64,000 nucleotides of DNA, taken from assembly GCA_012934845.2 (NCBI GenBank), contig WNNJ02001633.1, forward strand, positions 62,001 to 126,000, read 5' to 3'. This document shows positions 44,055 through 53,623 of this stretch, piece by piece. The notes below the pieces were generated by a model, which saw nothing but the letters and a program-made list of their open reading frames with translations, was not told where the DNA came from and made no database searches. This DNA comes from Pomphorhynchus laevis (lineage: Eukaryota > Acanthocephala > Palaeacanthocephala > Echinorhynchida > Pomphorhynchidae). The stretch's first letter is position 1. Each line of letters starts with the position of its first letter. Made by a program: the position numbers and the translations under genes.

Positions 44055-45420
44055 TTAAGAAAGAGAAGAATATCGAGACGTTTCCGTTATCGACGGATAA
44101 CAGCTGATGCAGAGAAATAAGAACTTGGAATATGAAGAAAGGGTGATAATGAAATGGTCAGATATGCCGGGATTCAAAGTAGAGATAACGGCAGAGGAAG
44201 ATATGTAATTAGGAACAGCAATTAAATCAAGACCACCATCAAGAATGTGAGTAAGGTGGAAGTGTGTAGCGAAGACATTATAGAATAGTTGCAATCTTAA
44301 AAAACGGTAATAAATTAATGGGTGTCAAGCAGCGAAGGACGGTCCAAACGAATGTTGATATCGCATAGTACGACAAAATGAGTAGAGGAGAGCGAAGTAT
44401 ATGAGATCATATTAGATATTTCAGCAAAGTATTAGATGGATAACTAGAGCCAAGACGATTCATAAGATCAATATTCAGTAATGATAAGCCTATTGAAATA
44501 TTGAAAGGAAGAAGTTCAAAGGTTTGTGAGAAGTTAGGCAGAGAGATGAGAGAAAGCGATGAGTCCATCATGCTTACTGGGTTAGACACTACCAGATGAT
44601 TGAGAACGAGACTTATCGATAACAGAATAATCGAAAGTGCATAGGCGTCGAACCGATATGTCACTACTATCAAGATGCCAATATTTAGTTAGACAAAGCA
44701 GATTTGAAGACTATTGGTAGAAAAATCGACTTTATTCGCGATGGAACGGATGTATAGGAGGTCGAGATGAAATGAAGAGGTAGTCAGAGAAAAAACGAGG
44801 GGAAAGTGATATCCATTAAATTTTGGGTAGGAGTCGGACGACACGAAAAATTTTATTAATCTGATTTAAGTAAAGGAGGGTAGGCGGTATTACTGAATAA
44901 ATCTTAAATGAAAGAGAGATAAGGGTTTGATTGCATTGAAAAGTGAGGGGTTGTTTGCGGTAGGTAGATGTTTAAGAATGGAGCAAAAGGAGTTACATCG
45001 TGATCAAGTCGAGATTGTACTTGATCAGACAGCAGAAGAATAAGGTTTACTTGGTGGGGCAGACATGAATGAAGTAGTGGATGATGATGGATAAACTAGA
45101 TGGAGTGTAGATTAAATTGTAGATTTAATCTGATAAACTGTTAAACTGTAGATTTAATTGAAAAGCTGGAATGTGCCAACTTGACAGGTGAATTAAGAGC
45201 ATAACGTGAATGTTCTGTTTCATGCAGGTTTATTAGTTTAGTGGGTTAGGTTGACAAAAAGGGAATTTGCATGTTATGTAACGTAGTTAGATTATTAGAG
45301 TTAAAGTGTTGAGATACAATTCTTATAGATGAATGTAATCAGCGGAAAATTCAATCGTGGTTTGAAGAATGATTAGTGAAAGTACGAAAAGATGGATGAG
45401 ATAATTCATTTCTGTGAAGT
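44055..45420 (-). mobile_element. CR1-B-like endonuclease region remnant
   Basis: The minus frame 44294-44055 reads LTHILDGGLDLIAVPNYISS and NPGISDHFIITLSS, the endonuclease C-terminus (SDH catalytic motif). The rest to 45420 is decayed, with scattered short frames (for example 44673-44407). Confidence 0.55.
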
Positions 45421-45511
45421 TTGTTTATTATTATTAATGTTTCAACAGCACATAAAAGCATGGCTTAATTGGCTGGTTCACTGCAGAAAAAAAGAAAATA
45501 TAATAAAAGTA

Positions 45512-47401
45512 TCACAAATACGGAAAAGCAGCTTTCCCCATGGCATCCTCCATCCGTAATTTCTTTTTGAATTCGTTGATATTGCTACTGCACACTGTTG
45601 ACTCTCCAAGCCTATTCCACAGAGATACAACTCGCCGATCAAATTGGACAGCTCGTGATTTTCTTATCCTTTCACGTCGCAGGGTTAAACCATGGCCTCG
45701 AAGGATATTGGATGAGCGCAAATGAAGGCAATCTCGAAGTGGATGATCCGATTCATTAAGAATTTGCCAGACCATACTCATATCGATGTACCGGCGGGTC
45801 CACGTGACAGTCTCAAGTCTAAGTGCTTTTAATCGATCAGGGTACGACAAAAATTTCAGTTGCGGTGCTAGCTTGGTAGCTCTATGAAGTACCCTCTCTG
45901 AACTAATATGTTCTTTTGAATTTTGGGGATACACACACGGCGCAGCATATAGAAGACGGCTCAACACATGAGCAAAGATTAGCGGACGTAGGGCAAATTG
46001 ATTGAGTGCAATGAAAGTGCGTCGAAGTTGACCGATTATCCCCAACGCATTTGAACAAGCATGTTCAGTATGTGTGACGGTACTCAAATCACTGTTTATC
46101 CACACTCCCAAGTCCTTATATTTGCTCACTCGTTCTATATCACTGCTTTGAAAGCTATAATTAACTAAAGATTGAGCATTTCCGCCACGAACACGTAAAT
46201 GTTTGCATTTTGATATATTTACAATCAACCTATTGAGCAGAGCCCAATTTTCGACTTCATCGATATCCCGTTGCAGTTTAACTATATCATTGGGTGAACG
46301 AATTGCCCGCCAGATTTTCAAATCGTCTGCATATAAAAGCATCCGAGAATCAATAAATTCCGGGATATCGTTGATGTAGACACTAAATAACAATGGACCC
46401 AATACTGAACCTTGAGGCACCCCTATATTACATGGCCGCGAAGAAGAGTAAAAATTATCTACATGCACACAATAACTACGATTGCTTAAAAACGATTCAA
46501 TCCATCTAACAAGCAAAAATGGAATGCCACTTTTCTCTAGTTTATTTAGGAGGAATCTATGGTCTACTCTGTCAAATGCCTTAGAGAAATCGAAGAATAT
46601 GATGTCAGTAGCAATTGATACGGCTTTATTAGCTGACCAATCAAGATGGGCTGCGAGTAGATTAGTAACTGTCGAATAACCCTTACGGAAACCATGTTGC
46701 TCAGAAGCTATTACATTATTCTCACTATAAAACTTGACCATATAACCATGTATAATTCGCTCTAACATTCTACAACATAAGCAAGTAATACTTACTGGTC
46801 TATAATTGTCTACTGAAGATCTATCACCCTTTTTGAAGATGGGGTGAATGATCGATTGTTTCCACTCTTTTGGAAGATTCGTATCAATAATAGATTGTCG
46901 AAATATGTTACAAAGTGGTGTATATATTGAGTCTGCTATTCGACGAAGATATATCGAAGGTAACAAATCAGCACCTTTGGAGTTTGTCTCTTTAAGACGA
47001 TGCAGTTCAGCTAAAACTTTCTCAGGAGTTATCAAATTAGCTATGTCTAAACTAGGATATGAAACACTAGCACCTCTTATCGTCTCACTGTTCTGGATAG
47101 GTTCAGAATACTCGTTTGTAGTCTCTTTGTACAAGTAAAAATGCCTTGAGAACATCTCAGCAAGGTCGTCTTCAATAACGCTATCAAAATATTGGCCAAT
47201 TGTTTTATTAGCGTTCCTACTACTATTCACATATAGAAAGAGAGCTTTGGGATCATGTCTACAACTATGAGCTAGACCATTTTCAAATAAATAGCACTTA
47301 TGTCGCTTTAAAGAATTGAAGAAATTTCTCGCCTGCTTATAAACACCATATTCACAAAACCCACCCTTAAAGCATTTGAAACTGAAGTCACGAGCCTTCA
47401 T
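45512..47401 (-). CDS. CR1-A reverse transcriptase frame
   Basis: 629 residues, uninterrupted. Linker GGFCEYGVYKQARNFFNSLK, then LAELHRLKETNSKGADLLPS, IIHPIFKKGDRSSVDNYRPV, SEQHGFRKGYSTVTNLLAAH, IFFDFSKAFDRVDHRFLLNK (motif A), IGVPQGSVLGPLLFSVYIND (motif B), LLYADDLKIWRAI (motif C, YADD intact), ISKCKHLRVRGG and the thumb SSERVLHRATKLAPQLKFLS, ending RLRMEDAMGKAAFPYL-like. All catalytic residues are present. Its ATG (47399-47401) overlaps the endonuclease stop in ATGA and is directly preceded in frame by TAG, so this frame cannot extend upstream. Confidence 0.9.
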   Translation of the reverse strand: MKARDFSFKCFKGGFCEYGVYKQARNFFNSLKRHKCYLFENGLAHSCRHDPKALFLYVNSSRNANKTIGQYFDSVIEDDLAEMFSRHFYLYKETTNEYSEPIQNSETIRGASVSYPSLDIANLITPEKVLAELHRLKETNSKGADLLPSIYLRRIADSIYTPLCNIFRQSIIDTNLPKEWKQSIIHPIFKKGDRSSVDNYRPVSITCLCCRMLERIIHGYMVKFYSENNVIASEQHGFRKGYSTVTNLLAAHLDWSANKAVSIATDIIFFDFSKAFDRVDHRFLLNKLEKSGIPFLLVRWIESFLSNRSYCVHVDNFYSSSRPCNIGVPQGSVLGPLLFSVYINDIPEFIDSRMLLYADDLKIWRAIRSPNDIVKLQRDIDEVENWALLNRLIVNISKCKHLRVRGGNAQSLVNYSFQSSDIERVSKYKDLGVWINSDLSTVTHTEHACSNALGIIGQLRRTFIALNQFALRPLIFAHVLSRLLYAAPCVYPQNSKEHISSERVLHRATKLAPQLKFLSYPDRLKALRLETVTWTRRYIDMSMVWQILNESDHPLRDCLHLRSSNILRGHGLTLRRERIRKSRAVQFDRRVVSLWNRLGESTVCSSNINEFKKKLRMEDAMGKAAFPYL

Positions 47402-48513
47402 CTATGGAGGCTCGAGCCTCCGTAGTTGGGAGGAAACCAACGTGCGCTTTTCCGACTAGTCTTAGACTTCAAAGGTGAGAATTTTACCATTAGAGAATAA
47501 AGCGTCACGCGAAAATGATCCCAGGCCTCGTCAACTCCGACAACAGCCGGATCAGGCCAACTTACTCTATGCAGCTTTGATGTAATAACATCATAGTTCG
47601 TCCGAAAAACATTAATCTGACGTTTGTACCGAGCATGATGAAACACCCTCATTTGTATATTTAGCAAAACTTTAACTACACAGTGATCAGACAAACCAAC
47701 AGGAGAATCATATTGGATACTACTGATTAATTGACTGTTTGTCGATAGGCAAAGATCAAGAAGGGAAGAACTACAACTTGAAAAGCGAGTATGTACATCA
47801 ACAATTTGAGCAAGACCACAATAAGCAAAACACTTCATAAGGTCACAAGATTCACTATCACAAGTAGGAAGAACCGTATTCGAAGTCCATTCAACATCTG
47901 GCATATTCAGATCCCCAATTATCACAGTATCACAATCTCCTCGCGTATACAACTCTATCTCTTCAATGAGTTTCTTAGATATTGCCTTAGGAGCACGATA
48001 CACAAGACCCAGTATGATGGGTAAGCTGTTATCAAACTTCACCTGACACCACAAACTCTCAACTCTATCAATAGACGACTTACTCAAAACGCGCACCTTA
48101 ACTTCGTCTCTCATAAAGAGAGCTACGCCACCACCCCTACCCCCTATCCGATCACTACGGAACAAAGAATAGCCTGGGATGGATACCTCAGCATCGGATA
48201 CATCACAATTAAGCCAAGATTCTGTAATACCAACTATAATTGGATTAACAGACTCGATCCTAAACTTTAGCTCATCGACTTTCTGTAACAAGCTCCGAAC
48301 ATTACAATAAAATATACTATGACTTTTATTCACACCAGTGCGAGTAATAATATCATCTCTAGCAATCTGACACACTTCAGATCCCAAATCAGCTAGGCAC
48401 TTATATGCTGTAAGACCTTGCCAAAACCCTCCACATTCATGAGAGGCGATACATCTAGTGGGCACCAACTGATTCGAATGCGTCGCCTCACTACTTGAAA
48501 ATTTTGCACACAT
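47398..48513 (-). CDS. CR1-A AP-like endonuclease frame
   Basis: 371 residues with the exonuclease-endonuclease-phosphatase landmarks: SIFYCNVRSLLQKVDELKFR, VGITESWLN, LFRSDRIGGRGGGVALFMRD, ILGLVYRAP, VIIGDLNMPDVEWTS, FSSCSSSLLDLCLS and VGLSDHCVVKVLLN (SDH). The enzyme would nick target DNA to prime reverse transcription. It ends ARWFPPNYGGSSLHR. In the related copy at 50.9-53.3 kb the endonuclease runs into the RT in one frame at the equivalent point, so the separation here may be a lesion or a real feature. Confidence 0.88.
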   Translation of the reverse strand: MCAKFSSSEATHSNQLVPTRCIASHECGGFWQGLTAYKCLADLGSEVCQIARDDIITRTGVNKSHSIFYCNVRSLLQKVDELKFRIESVNPIIVGITESWLNCDVSDAEVSIPGYSLFRSDRIGGRGGGVALFMRDEVKVRVLSKSSIDRVESLWCQVKFDNSLPIILGLVYRAPKAISKKLIEEIELYTRGDCDTVIIGDLNMPDVEWTSNTVLPTCDSESCDLMKCFAYCGLAQIVDVHTRFSSCSSSLLDLCLSTNSQLISSIQYDSPVGLSDHCVVKVLLNIQMRVFHHARYKRQINVFRTNYDVITSKLHRVSWPDPAVVGVDEAWDHFRVTLYSLMVKFSPLKSKTSRKSARWFPPNYGGSSLHR

Positions 48514-49553
48514 AGATTGCTCTCACCAAGTGCAACACGAGATGCAAGTTCTTTATTAGCTTGAGACAATTTCTCCCTTTGAAGAGCGTCAAGATCTTTT
48601 AAGAGACTAACATGGGATCCTTTTAAACGATATGAATTCCGAAGAATTAACTCAGCATGCGACTGCTCTCTAAATACGGCCTTGAGTAAACGCGGCCTAT
48701 TACTAAGTGTATCACGCTTACCCAGTCGAAATAATGCAACGAGTTTAACACGTTTGACAATATCCACATTGCAAGAACCAAGTACCTGCGTTAATATAAA
48801 TCTCACACTCTGGACGTCCTCGTTAAGACGTACTTGTGCGTTCTCAAATAAAGACTATCTTACATTGGCCAGAATAACAGATCTACATCGATCAGCGGTG
48901 TGTTTCCTATTATTACCAATTTGCGATTCGAGACTGTCACGTGAAACTGCGGATAGTGTGTGTTGACTTATCGTTGACGCTTGTTCCTTCTTTTTGACAG
49001 TCCCATTATCAGACATATGACCATGATTCAAAACCTGACAATATGTATTTTAATCATTAGTAACATCAGGTAAATGCACTGGAACATCCATGGCTACAGT
49101 CTCACCCTCTACAGTTAAATCTATATTCATTGGATTATTTGCAAGACTTGAGGAGGGATATATAGAGTTAAGACTAGAAAAGGGATATATAGAGTTAGAA
49201 TAGCTTCCATCACTATGACTAAAATTTTCAACATTCTTAGTAGATTTGGAAATAAGAACTTCCTTACTTTGACCGGCACTTATGCTTTTTGGAATTGGTG
49301 GAGCTGATATGGGTCCAAGAGAATTACAACTCGACTGACCGACAACCAAGGGGGTAGATTCCGTCTTCAAATCATTTATCAAAGATGCGCAGCAGTACCC
49401 GCAGTAGAAAGATGCATTAGACAGAGCTGTTTTCTTTTCCCCGGGAACTGAAACACTTGTCCACACATGACAATCTTCACTTGAACACCGAACCTGATAA
49501 TCCACGAACTTGGCAGCATCACCTCGCTTTGTAGTCTTCCTCTGTTTGACCAT
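48393..49553 (-). CDS. CR1-A ORF1 (two stretches)
   Basis: Opens at ATG 49551-49553 with a basic MVKQRKTTKRGDAAKFVDYQ, then VRCSSEDCHVWTSVSVPGEK and FYCGYCCASL: a paired-Cys, Trp-containing motif also seen in CR1-B ORF1s at 36590, 40100 and 41345. A Ser-rich linker with a repeated SIYPSSSL-type unit follows to 49050. Coding resumes further left (48806-48393) with RVKLVALFRLGKRDTLSNRP and FREQSHAELILRNSYRLKG, the ORF1 second domain of such LINEs, which probably binds RNA. The frame between is interrupted about once. Confidence 0.7.
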
Positions 49554-49560
49554 TATATGT

Positions 49561-50629
49561 ATGTATATTCAGACTTTATATAACTTGATGGCAACAGAGC
49601 AACGGAATTTGGCGGATCGTGCATTAAAGAGGTACGAGGAGGTATCTACCAAAGGGTTAAGCAACGTGGAAAGATCTATTTAGTCTGATATACTAATAAT
49701 TCAAATTATTAGAATCATTAGTAGCTAAATGTTCTATATAATTGGTGTCAATTGACGATTCCATAGCAGCGTTAACTTGGCAAGTTTTAGACGCTTCCCA
49801 CAAACCACAAATGAAAGAAAGGCTATTGATATTTCCAACCATGGAATCAGGGATCGTGATATTTGTCTAGATATCACAACCTTTAGTGTCACACGCAACA
49901 ATATGTTCGAAGTACTTAATGCAAATAGTAGTATCGATGATATAATTGTTGATTGATTTGGATTTTTAATATCACGATTATTAGTCATTTCCACTATTAT
50001 TGATTATTATAAGCTCGAAATTTGTGGAATCGGAATAATATTGCAGTTATCCATGTTAATTGTAATCACATATGCTATTTTTCGTCGTTGAAATTCGGTG
50101 AAGTTCGTTAGGTAAATTCGTTGTTAAATTTCAACGATATTGTAATCAGTTTATTATACTCACTAATTTTAAATATACTCCTGCAAACTGAGAGTTATGA
50201 AGCCATAAAGGCTATGAAGACCATGACGGTCAGAAAGGCCATGAAGCCAGAAAAGCAAACTGGCATACGCCATTGATAAAGAATTTATCTACTCACAACT
50301 TTCGACAAATCGGATCGTGTAAATAACAATGCATTAAAAATTTGCTAGGTCTTTCACCAACAACTCACTAGACCGCAGTGACTGCCTCGACTACTTATGT
50401 CCACTCTCCGTTGATTGCTGACACAAAATTTTGAAATCAATAACCTACTATCCTAGTGTCAACATGGCCTCAAAAACAATCGCTCGATTTTCAAATCTAG
50501 TGCTCACGATACAAAATTGTTGATTAGGCTAAAATTGTTGATTTGGCTAAAATTGTTGATTAGGGTACTGTGACACTTTAACTTTGTTAGCATTATCGAT
50601 CGACATATTTTTTTGTTTATCTTTAATCG
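49561..50629. other. Upstream of the CR1-A LINE, AT-rich
   Basis: A minisatellite-like GAAGGCCATGAAGCCA stretch (50200-50260) and short repeats of TAAAATTGTTGATT (50515-50565). No gene recognised. Confidence 0.4.
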
Positions 50630-50890
50630 AAACTCGATTATAATGCTTACTTTTGGATTTTTCAAAGGCGTTCGATCGTGCTCATCATCAAATTTTTATT
50701 TCCAAAATGTGAGCTCTGCATTTTAATAATATTATCATTGACTGAGTACATGCTTTTGTATATGTACGAACTTACAAAGCTTTTGTGAATGTTGTATAAA
50801 TGACTATCCTTTTTATCTTGGTGTCACAAAGATCTGTACTTGGCTTGCTACTATTTTGTATATACAAATGACTTGCGAAATGTACTAACC
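50630..50890 (+). mobile_element. Old CR1-like reverse transcriptase shard
   Basis: The plus strand reads LLLDFSKAFDRAHHQIFISK (motif A) and, after several stops, VSQRSVLGLLLFCIYK (decayed motif B). It faces the CR1-A copy at 50.9 kb in the opposite direction. Confidence 0.6.
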
Positions 50891-50929
50891 TATTATTAGA
50901 ATGTCATGGAGCGTGGCTCAATAGACACC

Positions 50930-53335
50930 ACAATTTGAAATATAAAAAGGAAACTAACAGCAAAGTAATTAAAAAATAGTCAGTTTCTTCAAAGTAGATA
51001 CAAATCCACGTCTGTTTGTTTGCTTCACCACTTCCGCCGGTAAACTGTTCCAAGCTGGAATGACACGCACGGCAAAATTAATGTTTCTTTTTTTACACCA
51101 GTGTTTACGTTGTAACATAAGTGGATGACCACGTAATCTTGAGTCATTTCGCGTACGAAATAGACTTCTAACGGGATTATCAGGATTGCTCATCGCCTGC
51201 CACACTACAACCAGGTCATTTAGTGCTCGAAGTGAAGATAATGAATGCATATTAAGTCGACTTAACCGTTCATCATAAGTAAGGTTATGAAGGCCCGCTA
51301 CCCGTTTAGAAGAACGTCGCAATACCTGTTCAATACGAAACTCTTCCGATTTGTTAACTGGGTATGATGCTGGAGAACAATAGTTAAGAACACTTGAACA
51401 GAGAGTAGTGAATAAAAGTTTAAATGACTCAATTTCTAATTTACTAAAACATCTGGAAATCATACCGAAAAGTGTTGCTTTAGCACATATTTGTTCCGTA
51501 TATTTCCTAGTGCCTAGATCATCCGAAAACGACGACGCTCAAGTCTCTATATTGACGAACTATAGGAATTGGTTGTAAGTTAATTGAGTAGCTGGTTGTC
51601 GAAAACTTATTCCCTATGTGCATGTATGCACATTTTGTCACATTAATACTTAAACAGTTCTCAGCTGACCAATACGTCAATGTATCGAGATCAGACTGTA
51701 ACATTTGTCGGTCAAGGTCATTAACAACACAGCGATAGACCTTAAGATCATCGGCGTACAACAGCGTTTTTGACAGCAGTAATGAAAGGAGTTCATTAAT
51801 ATATATTAAATAAAATTGGTCCTAAAATCGATCCTTGTGGTACATCACTACAAATAGAGGTCCAATCCGACAAAGTCCCACTTACTCTGACTGCTGCAAT
51901 TCTATCTAATAAATATGCACGAATTTAATTAACAATTATAGAATCAAAGCGAAGTCCTATAAATTTGGCAATAAGTATATTATGATTGATTGTATCGAAA
52001 GCACGCGAGAAGTCTACGAATACCACGTCGGTGTCGACACCGGCATCAAAAGCACTGGACCAATAATATCTAGCAATTAGATTTGAACATGTTGATCTAC
52101 TCGAACGGAATCCATGTTGGGCAGGATGTAAAAGGTTATTTATCGAAATATGGCGGTTGATGTGTAACAAAATCAAACGCTCTAGTACCTTACAGCAAAT
52201 AAATGTCAGACTAACTGGTCTAAAATTGCTTGCGCATGACCTATCACTTTTTTGTATACGGGGCAAACTATCGATTTTAGCCAGTCGAGGGGAATCTTTG
52301 ATTTGCATAAGGAAAATATGAATATTCGATGTAGTGGACCGCAAATGCGGGAAGCTAATTCTCTAAGTAGGATGGATGACAATCCGTCAGGACCAGCAGA
52401 ATGACACCGTTTTAATTGTCGAAGTTGCTCATATACATGAGCGATAGAAATATGTGACGTCAAGTTAGATGATTTATCATTCTGATGAAGGGTGCCGTGT
52501 ACAGTAATTGATTCCTCAATTCTAGGAAATAATATCTCTACAAATGTATTAGCGACCATATAATCGTCAACAACTACTTTATTTTTTACGCGTAACGGAA
52601 AACATTTGCATCTCGATCGATTTTTGGATGCACAATATTTGAAAAATAAACTTGGCTCATACTTAATATTATGAACGAGTGATTTCTCAAAGTTGAGTAT
52701 CTTAGATCTTTTAAGTGCCGTAAATCTGTTTATTGCGTTTCGATATAATTGATATTCTCCTTTGGATTGACGATATCGACGATAAAGGATCTTACACTCC
52801 TTAAGAAGATTTCCTAACTCTACGTCAAACCACGGATTATTGTATTTACGGGGGCGTGAAGCACGTAAAGGCGCATATCTGTATAGAAGAGAAGCAAGAG
52901 TATCTCGAAAAAACCTACATGCACATTTCAATCCGACCACAAATGGGTCAAGCCAAACAACGCGATCAAAGTGCCTATCGATTGCGCTATAATCGGCCTT
53001 GAAAACGTTAAGCTCGATGCGACAAGTGTTTATGGAAGGCAGAACGAACGGAAAGCGAATTAACATACTGCAATGGTCACTATTCCTTATAGCTTGTATG
53101 TAGTCAATAATTATCGGTAAATCATGGTTAGACAAACATAAATCTAATAGACTAATAGAAGAGCCTCTGAAACGAGTGTCTTGATTTACGTACTGAAAGT
53201 AATTCAGCTCGTTTAATAAATCGAGTAGTTCAGAAGATTCCCAATCACAGCCGCTCAAACAGGAATAAGTATAAATTCTTACTTTATAAATCCTTACTTT
53301 ATGCAGACTATCTAAAATTCTTGCGATCAATTAAA
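50930..53335 (-). mobile_element. CR1-A-like LINE, 5'-truncated, second subfamily
   Basis: Endonuclease C-terminal part and RT amino part are fused in one frame (53330-52206): FRGSSISLLDLCLSNHDLPI, IRNSDHCSMLIRF (SDH), NNPWFDVELGNLLKECKILY, CHSAGPDGLSSILLRELASR and IPLDWLKSIVCPVYKK. RT continues (52344-51925) with HPAQHGFRSSRSTCSNLIAR and VVFVDFSRAFDTINHNILIA, then (51761-51519) MYADDLKVYRCVVNDLDRQM (catalytic YADD), and 51463-50969 ends with FRIEQVLRRSSKRVAGLHNL and FAVRVIPAWNSLPAEVVKQ. About three frame changes. It diverges from the 45-kb element, and so is a separate subfamily. Confidence 0.8.
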
Positions 53336-53533
53336 TCTTCATATATTGTGCTTTTTTAATACGATATTGACAACGATTTATTGAAAAAAAATACAAATCA
53401 CATGAAATTAACGTCTTCAAGTTTTTGTCTAAGATTAAAAGGACACAATGTGTTTCCCACCCCGATATTATACAAGTAACTTGTCCACACGTTGTAAATC
53501 ATGTGAAGAACTTGGGTATCTGAATATCGTCTG
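53336..53533 (-). other. Fragment interrupted by the LTR element
   Basis: The minus strand reads RRYSDTQVLHMIYNVWTSYL and FNLRQKLEDVNFM, then a T-run on the plus strand (poly-A on the minus). It is perhaps the end of another retroelement ORF, whose upstream part would lie right of 57338. I cannot name it. Confidence 0.35.
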
Positions 53534-53623
53534 TGTAATAAAAGAGAGCTTTCCAAGATAAGCTTTATCAAAATCAATCTAAAACAACACAATACAGATT
53601 AGTTAATAGAAAATCATATATCA
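53534..53623 (-). repeat. 3' LTR, 90 bp
   Basis: Identical to 57244-57333. It overlaps the last codons of the integrase frame. The ends are TGATATATG and TTATTACA in element orientation. Confidence 0.92.

Larger units (their letters stand above)
45420..49560 (-). mobile_element. Nearly complete CR1-A LINE
   Basis: A minus-strand element with ORF1 (49553 to about 48393), AP-like endonuclease (48513-47398), reverse transcriptase (47401-45512) and a 3' end (to about 45420) with GTGAACCAGCCAATTAAGCC, matching the 31.8-kb copy. It is the best-preserved LINE in the window: endonuclease and RT are each fully open. ORF1 has about one interruption. See the separate entries and the finding on the ATGA overlap. 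Confidence 0.85.
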
